NCBI GenBank assembly: GCA_002350805.1
Contig: DEFO01000042.1
Span: forward strand, 25,762 to 83,931
Source: Prevotella sp. UBA2850
Lineage (GTDB): Bacteria; Bacteroidota; Bacteroidia; Bacteroidales; Bacteroidaceae
DNA length: 58,170 nucleotides
Reading direction: 5' to 3'
Part shown: positions 52,307 to 58,170 of the stretch, in pieces
Position numbering within the stretch: the stretch's first letter is position 1
Layout of the letters: each line of letters opens with the position of its first letter
Translations under genes and position numbers: made by a program
Notes under the pieces: model-generated
The model's database searches: none
Told to the model about the DNA's origin: nothing
What the model saw: the letters and a program-made list of their open reading frames with translations, nothing else

Positions 52307-54505
52307 ATGGCAAAAGGAAAGAAAGGCGGTAAACGCATCACGAAGAAACAGTTGCAGGAGCAGCTGGTGACCCTGTTCCAGCAAAACCCCAACGAGACGC
52401 TCACCTTCAAGTATATATTCAAGCAGTTGCATCTCGACACGCATCCCCTGAAGATGCTGGCCATCGACATCATGGAGGAGATGGCTTGGGACGACTTCCT
52501 GAGCAAGGTGTCGCAGTCGGCCTACCGGCTGAACACCAAGGGACAGGTGCAGGAGGGCGTGTTCCGCCGCAAGGCCAACGGCAAGAACTCGTTCCTGCCC
52601 GACGACGGCGGCAAGCCTATCTTCGTCAGCGAGCGCAACTCGATGTATGCCCTCGACGGCGACCGGGTGCGCATCACGATGATGGCGCGCCGGCAGAATC
52701 ATATCAAGGAGGCCATGGTGACCGACATCCTGAGCCATGCCCGCGACACCTTTGTGGGTAAGCTGAAGGTGGAGCAGGACTATGCCTACCTGGTGACCGA
52801 GAGCAACATCTTCGTGCACGATATCTTCATTCCGAAGAAGAAACTCAAGGGCGGCAAGACCGACGACAAAGTGGTGGTCAAGATCACCCAATGGCCGTCG
52901 AAAGACAAGAAGAACATCATCGGCGAGGTGATCGACGTGTTGGGAAAGACGGGTGAGAACAATGTCGAGATGCATGCCATCCTGGCGAAATACGGACTGC
53001 CCTATAAGTATCCACGACAGGTGGAGGAGGCCGCCAACCGCATCAGCGACGAGATTACCGAGCAGGACATCCGCGAGCGTGAGGACTTCCGCGACGTCAC
53101 CACCTTCACCATCGACCCCAAGGACGCCAAGGACTTCGACGACGCCCTGTCGGTGAGGAAGATAGGCGACCGTTTGTGGGAGGTGGGTGTCCACATTGCC
53201 GACGTGTCGCACTATGTGACCGAGGGAAGCATCATCGACAAGGAGGCACAGAAGCGCGCCACGAGCGTCTATCTGGTCGACCGCACCGTCCCGATGCTGC
53301 CCGAGCGACTGTGCAACTACATCTGCTCGCTGCGCCCCGACGAGGACAAGCTCTGCTACAGCGTCATCTTCAAGATGGACGAGCAGGCGAATATCAAAGA
53401 CTGGCATCTGGCCCACACCATCATCCGCAGCAACCGGCGCTTTGCCTATGAGGAGGCACAGGCCATTCTCGAGCAGAACGGCGTGGTGGACGGCAGCGGC
53501 GAGCCCGCACCTCCTGCCACCAAGAAGAACCCCTATCAGGGCGAGTTTGCCGAGGAACTGATCATGCTCGACCGCATGGCCAAATGCCTCAGGGCAGAGC
53601 GGTTCAAGAACGGAGCCGTGAAATTCGAGAGCGAGGAGCTGCACTTCGACGTCGACGAGAAAGGCAAGCCCGTCAAATGCTACTTCAAACGCTCGAAAGA
53701 CGCCAATAAGCTCATCGAGGAGTTCATGCTGTTGGCCAACCGGACGGTAGCCGAATCGGTAGGACGCGTGAAGAAAGGCACCAAAGCCAAGACGCTGCCC
53801 TATCGTATTCACGACCAGCCCGACCCCACCAAGCTGGAGAATCTGCGCGAGTTCATCGTCAAGTTCGGCTACCGCCTGAAGACAGCCGGCACCAAGGGAG
53901 CCATCTCGAGAAGCCTCAACTCACTCATGGAGGAATGCGAGGGCACCAACGAGCAGAAACTCATACAGACCGTTGCCCTGCGTGCCATGATGAAAGCCAA
54001 ATACAGCGTACACAACATCGGGCACTACGGACTGGCCTTCGACTACTACACCCACTTCACATCGCCCATACGCCGCTATCCCGACATGATGGTGCACCGC
54101 CTGCTGACGCGCTATCAGCAGGGCGGGCGCTCGGCCAACAAAGACCATTACGAGGAGCTCTGCGAGCACTCGAGCGACATGGAGCAGCTGGCACAGAGCG
54201 CCGAGCGCGACTCCATCAAGTATAAGATGGTGGAGTTCATGGGCGACAAGATCGGCGAGGAATACGATGCCCACATCTCTGGCATTCAGAGCTATGGCAT
54301 CTACTGCGAGATAGACGAGAACCACTGCGAGGGCATGGTGCCCATGCACGACCTGGACGACGACTACTACGAGTTCGACGAGAAGAACTACTGTCTGGTG
54401 GGCCGCCGCCGTCACCATAAATACCAGTTGGGCGACCCCATCCGCATCAAGGTGGCACGCGCCAATGTGGAGAAACGGCAGCTCGACTTCACCATCGCCG
54501 ATTAG
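52307..54505 (+). CDS. rnr: Ribonuclease R
   Basis: A 732-residue 3'-to-5' exoribonuclease of the RNB family. Order: lysine-rich N-terminus and winged-helix region (about 1-80), cold-shock domains (about 85-230, FLPDDGGKPIFVSERNSMYA), the RNB catalytic domain (about 255-600) with the metal site FTIDPKDAKDFDDALS, VGVHIADVSHYV and the closing YTHFTSPIRRYPDMMVHRLL, and a C-terminal S1 domain (about 650-732, GIQSYGIYCEIDENHCEGMV). It degrades structured RNA. An unusual feature is an internal linker with PAPPATKKNPYQG, usual for Bacteroidota homologues. A possible promoter (TTAATTTGC at 52275-52283) precedes it. Confidence 0.94.
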   Translation: MAKGKKGGKRITKKQLQEQLVTLFQQNPNETLTFKYIFKQLHLDTHPLKMLAIDIMEEMAWDDFLSKVSQSAYRLNTKGQVQEGVFRRKANGKNSFLPDDGGKPIFVSERNSMYALDGDRVRITMMARRQNHIKEAMVTDILSHARDTFVGKLKVEQDYAYLVTESNIFVHDIFIPKKKLKGGKTDDKVVVKITQWPSKDKKNIIGEVIDVLGKTGENNVEMHAILAKYGLPYKYPRQVEEAANRISDEITEQDIREREDFRDVTTFTIDPKDAKDFDDALSVRKIGDRLWEVGVHIADVSHYVTEGSIIDKEAQKRATSVYLVDRTVPMLPERLCNYICSLRPDEDKLCYSVIFKMDEQANIKDWHLAHTIIRSNRRFAYEEAQAILEQNGVVDGSGEPAPPATKKNPYQGEFAEELIMLDRMAKCLRAERFKNGAVKFESEELHFDVDEKGKPVKCYFKRSKDANKLIEEFMLLANRTVAESVGRVKKGTKAKTLPYRIHDQPDPTKLENLREFIVKFGYRLKTAGTKGAISRSLNSLMEECEGTNEQKLIQTVALRAMMKAKYSVHNIGHYGLAFDYYTHFTSPIRRYPDMMVHRLLTRYQQGGRSANKDHYEELCEHSSDMEQLAQSAERDSIKYKMVEFMGDKIGEEYDAHISGIQSYGIYCEIDENHCEGMVPMHDLDDDYYEFDEKNYCLVGRRRHHKYQLGDPIRIKVARANVEKRQLDFTIAD

Positions 54506-54546
54506 TAAAATAATCGTCACGATTTTGTGGTTTCACATATTTATAT

Positions 54547-54555
54547 TATCTTTGC
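54547..54555 (+). promoter_or_regulatory. -7 element of the WG-like gene
   Basis: TATCTTTGC, 26 bases before the ATG at 54582. It rules out the longer frame beginning at 54465 inside rnr. Confidence 0.7.
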
Positions 54556-54581
54556 AGCCGCATAAAAATGAAAATAGCAAA

Positions 54582-56063
54582 ATGAAGAGAGCATTCGTTT
54601 TATCCATATGCCTGCTGACGGCCGTCGTGGGAATGATGGCCCAGACGCAGAATAAGTTCTGGCGCACCACCATTAGCACCACCGGACTCTACGGTGCGTG
54701 CGACGAAAAGGGCAACAGCACGATACCCAACGTGTTTCAGCGCATGGGATTCTGGGGCACCAATGCCGTCTCGTTTGTGGAATACGACAGCCGTTTCTTC
54801 GTCATCGACCGCAAGGGAGAAATGGTGGGCGGCGAGAGCTGGGACGAGGAACCCGTCATCTTCGACCGGTTTGTCATGGCAGGCAACAAAGACGAGCGCT
54901 TTCTGATGGACCTGCACGGCAACCGGCTGCCGGTGGAGGGCACCGAGGTGACGCTGATGAAAGGATGGAACTGGGTGGCCGACAACCTGATGCTCCACTC
55001 GAAAGCTGCCGACAGCACCTACCAACTGCACGGTATCGACGGCACACTAGTGGTCAACGAGTGCTCGACCATAGAGTTGCTGAACCGCTTGCCGCTCGTG
55101 AAGTACCTGCGCAAAGGCACATGGGGCGTATGCAACCTGGCGGGAACCGATGTCGTGCCCTGCCAATACTCCAAGATTGAGGAGGTGAACCTCGGAGCCT
55201 GGGGACGTGACGTGGAGCTGATGAAGAAGTCGAAAGTGGCCCACATGTACAGCCGCAAGGAACTGGCCGACCTGACCTACCTCTTTGCCTACACCGAGAA
55301 TGGCAGCGTAATGGTCTACGACGCATCGGGAAAACCCGTCGGACCGATGTTCGACGATGAGGGTACCGAGCGCATCTTGCGCCAGCTCATCGACCGTACG
55401 TTCATCACCTACCTGCTGAACAAAGAGCTCAACCTGAACCTCATGCGCAGCAAGTGCGAACAGCCCCGCAGCAAGTTTGAGATGCGCCAGCGCGACTTCG
55501 TGCACGCTCTGCCGCGCGAGACGGCCGGCGGCATGTCGCTGCTGGATCTCTCGCAAGAGAAAGTGATGCAAATCAACGCCCTGCGCAGAAACGACCTGAA
55601 AGCATCGAACAGTGAGCTGGAGGCCAAGAAAGAACAGATAGACGCCGACTTCTCGCTGAACAACAATAAGCCACGGGCTGCCGCCAAGCGCAACGACGAG
55701 CTGGAGCCGACCGACATCAAACTGCCCGAGGAGGGCGTCCTGCCCGACAAGTTTGAGCTGTATTATGCATCTCCCGACCGCGACCGTGCCATCCTCATCA
55801 ACGGAGGAAAGACCGACAGCTATATCTTCTCGTCGTCATCGCAGGCCGGCAACGTCGTCACCGTGACCATCGGCATGCCGAAGGAGGATGAGGAAGGATG
55901 GGTATTCGAGGACGAAGGGTCGAAGCGCGCCGTGGTCGTGGCCAAAGACTGGAGCATGGTTGGCGTGCGCTCGGGCCGCTCGACACTCTATTATTCACTG
56001 CCTGTGACGGAGCACGACTACGAGATTATCAAGGCCAGCGAGGAAAACAAGAAGAAAAAGTAG
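54582..56063 (+). CDS. Secreted protein with WG-repeat-like region, function unknown
   Basis: A 493-residue exported protein; the signal peptide MKRAFVLSICLLTAVVGMMAQ is clear. The first 270 residues contain WG-repeat-like units (STTGLYGACDEKGNSTIPNV, RKGTWGVCNLAGTDVVPCQY) that probably form a beta-rich scaffold. A middle region (about 290-400) is charged and may be coiled (LSQEKVMQINALRRNDLKAS, NSELEAKKEQIDADFSLNNN). The C-terminal 90 residues are beta-rich (DRAILINGGKTDSYIFSSSS). I recognise no enzyme motif. Its stop codon directly abuts the GTG start of the hemolysin III gene, so the two are probably co-transcribed. Confidence 0.75.
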   Translation: MKRAFVLSICLLTAVVGMMAQTQNKFWRTTISTTGLYGACDEKGNSTIPNVFQRMGFWGTNAVSFVEYDSRFFVIDRKGEMVGGESWDEEPVIFDRFVMAGNKDERFLMDLHGNRLPVEGTEVTLMKGWNWVADNLMLHSKAADSTYQLHGIDGTLVVNECSTIELLNRLPLVKYLRKGTWGVCNLAGTDVVPCQYSKIEEVNLGAWGRDVELMKKSKVAHMYSRKELADLTYLFAYTENGSVMVYDASGKPVGPMFDDEGTERILRQLIDRTFITYLLNKELNLNLMRSKCEQPRSKFEMRQRDFVHALPRETAGGMSLLDLSQEKVMQINALRRNDLKASNSELEAKKEQIDADFSLNNNKPRAAAKRNDELEPTDIKLPEEGVLPDKFELYYASPDRDRAILINGGKTDSYIFSSSSQAGNVVTVTIGMPKEDEEGWVFEDEGSKRAVVVAKDWSMVGVRSGRSTLYYSLPVTEHDYEIIKASEENKKKK

Positions 56064-56720
56064 GTGCGCCGCATTCATTTCAACCACAAAGAAGAGATTT
56101 GGAATTCGTCGAGCCACGGCGGAGGCATTGCCTTGGGCGTGGTCTTCGGCGTGATTTTTCTGATATGGTGCTTCCGCTCGGGCGACGGATGGGCGACCGC
56201 CGGCGTCATTCTCTATCTCTTCGGCATGCTCATGTCGTATCTCGCCTCCACCATCTATCATGCCGTCAAGGCACGAAGCGTGTGGAAAGAGCGGCTGCGC
56301 AAGTGGGACCATGCCGCCATCTACTGGCATATTGCGGGTTCTTATTCGCCCATCACGCTCATTGCCCTGCGCGAACAAGGCTACTGGGGATGGAGCCTGT
56401 TCTCGTTTATCTGGGCTGCAGCCATCGCCGGCACCATCGCCAGTTTCATCAAACTGAAAGACCACTCCAACCTCGAGACCATCTGCTTCTGCCTGATGGG
56501 GCTCTCGGTACTCATCGCCTTCAAGCCGTTGCTCGACAGCGTGAGCACTGCCGCCGTGATATGGATTATCGCCGAGGGGGTCTGCTACATCACCGGAGCC
56601 GTGTTCTACAGCATCAATAAAAAACGATTTATGCACACCGTCTTCCATTTCTTTGTCCTCGCCGGCAGCATCTGCCATATCATCGCCGTGTGGGACGTGC
56701 TCATGGAGTATCTAAGCTGA
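56064..56720 (+). CDS. Hemolysin III family (PAQR-like) membrane protein
   Basis: A 218-residue seven-helix membrane protein of the HlyIII/YqfA group. Family motifs: SHGGGIALGVVFGVIF at the start, SYLASTIYHAV (His of the metal-like site), WDHAAIYWHIAGSYSPITLI (conserved Asp-His) and the final FHFFVLAGSICHIIAVW (two His). The conserved His/Asp set suggests a metal-dependent hydrolase site as in eukaryotic PAQR proteins; true haemolysis is unlikely to be the main role. The start is a GTG directly after the TAG of the upstream gene. Confidence 0.9.
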   Translation: MRRIHFNHKEEIWNSSSHGGGIALGVVFGVIFLIWCFRSGDGWATAGVILYLFGMLMSYLASTIYHAVKARSVWKERLRKWDHAAIYWHIAGSYSPITLIALREQGYWGWSLFSFIWAAAIAGTIASFIKLKDHSNLETICFCLMGLSVLIAFKPLLDSVSTAAVIWIIAEGVCYITGAVFYSINKKRFMHTVFHFFVLAGSICHIIAVWDVLMEYLS

Positions 56721-56913
56721 GAGGGCGTTATAGCGGAGAGCTGAGAACGGAGAACGGAGAGGTATGATTTGCCCATAGTCTGCAAGGCATTCACTACTGA
56801 ATAGAGATGGTAGTGGTTTGACGGAGATGGTCACTCGTTACTAGATAAGCTACTTGGAACTCGGAAATGAAAAGAAAAACTTGTTTTCCTTTCTCATTTC
56901 TCTCGTTTTTTCG

Positions 56914-56922
56914 TAACTTTGC
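56914..56922 (+). promoter_or_regulatory. -7 element of the YitT gene
   Basis: TAACTTTGC, 36 bases before the ATG at 56959. Confidence 0.7.
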
Positions 56923-56958
56923 CCCGGAATACGAAACTGAGATACATCTTTATATACT

Positions 56959-57846
56959 ATGATAACAAATCCGCATCAAAAGAAACGCCGTTCAGTGAGC
57001 GAGTTGCAAGACTATCTGATGATAGCCGTGGGCATGCTGCTGGGCAGCATCGGATGGGTGGTGTTCCTGCTGCCCAACAACATCACAACGGGCGGACTGC
57101 CTGGTATTTCGAGCATTCTATACTGGGGTCTCGGCATTCCAGTGCAGGTCAGCTACTTTGTGCTCAACGCCATCCTGCTGGCCATTGCCCTGAAGGTGAT
57201 GGGCTGGCGCTTCTGCATCAAGACCATCTATGCCGTGGTGCTGTTTACGATGTTCACCTCTATCTTCGAGCCGATGGCCCGCAACTCGGGATTCCTGAGC
57301 GACCAGCCGTTCATGGCAGCCGTGGTGGGTGCCTGCTTCCTGGGCATGACCTCGGGAATGGGATTGTATTCGGGAGGCAGCACGGGCGGCTCTGACCTGA
57401 TTGCAGCCATGGTAAACAAATACCACGACATCTCGCTGGGGCGCGTCATCCTCATCTGCGACCTCATTATCATCACCTCCAGCTACTTCGTGTTGCGCAG
57501 CTGGGAACAGGTGATCTACGGTTATGTGGTACTTTTCATCTCGGCCTTCTGCGTCGACCGCTTCATCAACTCCATGCGCTCGTCGGTGCAGTTCTTCATC
57601 ATCTCCGACAAATACGAGGAGATTGCAAAGCACATCACTGCCGAGGCCCTGCGCGGCTGTACGGTGATCAATGCCGAGGGATTCTACAGCGGCCACGAGG
57701 TGAAGATGCTCTTTGTGCTCGCCCGCCAGAACGAGTCGTCGCGCATCTTCAACATCATCGACATGATCGACCCGCATGCCTTCGTCTCGCAGAGTGCCGT
57801 GATTGGTGTCTATGGCGAGGGATTCGACAAGGTGAAAAAGCATTAA
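56959..57846 (+). CDS. YitT family membrane protein with DUF2179 domain
   Basis: A 295-residue protein. Five to six membrane segments (about residues 18-205), with the YitT blocks LPNNITTGGLPGISSILYW and GLYSGGSTGGSDLIAAMVNKY (read in two pieces), then a cytoplasmic DUF2179 domain (about 210-290, AKHITAEALRGCTVINAEGFYSG in two blocks and FVSQSAVIGVYGEGF). DUF2179 has a PII-like ferredoxin fold and may sense a ligand. Transported substrate unknown. It is followed by a strong terminator and stands alone. Confidence 0.9.
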   Translation: MITNPHQKKRRSVSELQDYLMIAVGMLLGSIGWVVFLLPNNITTGGLPGISSILYWGLGIPVQVSYFVLNAILLAIALKVMGWRFCIKTIYAVVLFTMFTSIFEPMARNSGFLSDQPFMAAVVGACFLGMTSGMGLYSGGSTGGSDLIAAMVNKYHDISLGRVILICDLIIITSSYFVLRSWEQVIYGYVVLFISAFCVDRFINSMRSSVQFFIISDKYEEIAKHITAEALRGCTVINAEGFYSGHEVKMLFVLARQNESSRIFNIIDMIDPHAFVSQSAVIGVYGEGFDKVKKH

Positions 57847-57865
57847 TCGCACCATAGACAAGTGT

Positions 57866-57906
57866 CAGGGATTCAGCCGGAAACAGCTGAATCCCTGTTC
57901 TTTTTT
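57866..57906 (+). terminator. Rho-independent terminator of yitT
   Basis: A 12-bp perfect stem CAGGGATTCAGC/GCTGAATCCCTG followed by TTCTTTTTTG. Confidence 0.88.
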
Positions 57907-57993
57907 GATGGTTTCAAGGTTTTTTGAGCATGTTTTTAAGTATTCTTTGCAAAAGAAACGTATCTTTTAAGGGCATCATACAGAAATAATTTG

Positions 57994-58002
57994 TATCTTT
58001 GC
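57994..58002 (+). promoter_or_regulatory. -7 element of kduI
   Basis: TATCTTTGC, 34 bases before the ATG at 58037. Confidence 0.7.
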
Positions 58003-58036
58003 ATCCAAACAAATCAAACGAAAGGAATACAGAATT

Positions 58037-58170
58037 ATGAAAACAAATTATGAAGTACGTTATGCGGCTCATCCTGAGGACGCAAAAAGTTATGACACCC
58101 AGCGCATCCGCCGCGACTTTCTGATTGAGAGAGTGTTTGCCAAAGATGAGGTGAACATGGTCTATTCGAT
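58037..58170 (+). CDS. kduI: 5-dehydro-4-deoxy-D-glucuronate isomerase (3' end outside window)
   Basis: The first 44 residues (MKTNYEVRYAAHPEDAKSY, then DTQRIRRDFLIERVFAKDEV and NMVYS) match the N-terminus of KduI closely. KduI isomerises the unsaturated uronate made by pectate or glycosaminoglycan lyases on the way to 2-keto-3-deoxygluconate. It fits an organism feeding on plant polysaccharides; kduD would be expected downstream, beyond the window. The gene is cut by the window end, so completeness cannot be judged. Confidence 0.9.
   Translation, partial: MKTNYEVRYAAHPEDAKSYDTQRIRRDFLIERVFAKDEVNMVYS

Overview
The window looks like a chromosome segment of a Prevotellaceae member (Bacteroidota; Prevotella, Segatella or Xylanibacter type). 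The signs are: many promoters of the Bacteroidota form TAnnTTTGC, usually without Shine-Dalgarno sequences; a SusC/SusD pair under ECF sigma/FecR control; BspA-type leucine-rich repeats and a type IX secretion (T9SS) sorting domain; a SecDF fusion; and a dense set of secreted xylan-degrading enzymes. One of these has the GH10 plus esterase layout known from Prevotella ruminicola Xyn10D-Fae1A. Most genes are GC-rich; the insert at 28.3-32.5 kb is visibly AT-rich.

Layout. 1-5.2 kb: 5'-truncated topoisomerase IV subunit B, a DUF559 nuclease gene flanked by a 31-bp inverted repeat, an S41 processing protease and a dicarboxylate/amino-acid symporter, joined by ATGA overlaps. 5.2-11.4 kb: SecDF, a membrane-anchored EEP-family hydrolase, a rhomboid protease and an HU protein. 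11.6-22.9 kb: a cell-surface uptake locus read leftwards (FecR, SusC with STN domain, SusD, DUF4843 lipoprotein, PKD-like lipoprotein, two TlpA thioredoxins) with a divergent ECF sigma gene. 23.0-27.8 kb: CE15 glucuronoyl esterase and two GH43 enzymes. 27.9-33.4 kb: a dead AAA/DUF4143 ATPase gene split by a 4.2-kb AT-rich insert. The insert carries a small T9SS-sorted protein and an 1175-residue secreted protein with a caspase-like fold, Ig-like domains and BspA leucine-rich repeats. 33.7-35.7 kb: PadR/PspC pair. 36.0-48.4 kb: GH10-CE1, tandem GH43-GH43, DUF6057-like membrane protein, CXXCH-bearing PD40 lipoprotein, GH3 and GH43. 48.5-52.2 kb (minus strand): MINPP-like histidine phosphatase, PAP2 phosphatase/transferase and an NAD-dependent epimerase. 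52.3-58.2 kb: RNase R, a WG-repeat-like secreted protein, hemolysin III, YitT and the start of kduI.

The esterases (CE15, CE1), the GH10 xylanase, several GH43 enzymes and the GH3 enzyme together fit breakdown of glucuronoarabinoxylan: ester bonds to lignin and ferulate, the backbone, arabinose side chains and short xylo-oligosaccharides. The SusCD locus beside them has an accessory set (DUF4843, PKD-like, TlpA) that is not typical of xylan uptake, so its cargo is uncertain.

The most unusual signals are four. (1) The insert in the ATPase gene is bounded by an exact 11-bp direct repeat; collapsing the repeat restores the ATPase reading frame across the junction. (2) The inverted-repeat-flanked DUF559 unit has arms that encode the C-terminus of ParE and part of the protease signal peptide. 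(3) Short tandem-repeat arrays (7-, 8-, 9- and 22/23-bp periods) lie downstream of genes, and two begin at or inside the stop-codon region of unrelated genes. (4) A 31-bp promoter region is duplicated in front of the broken ATPase gene.
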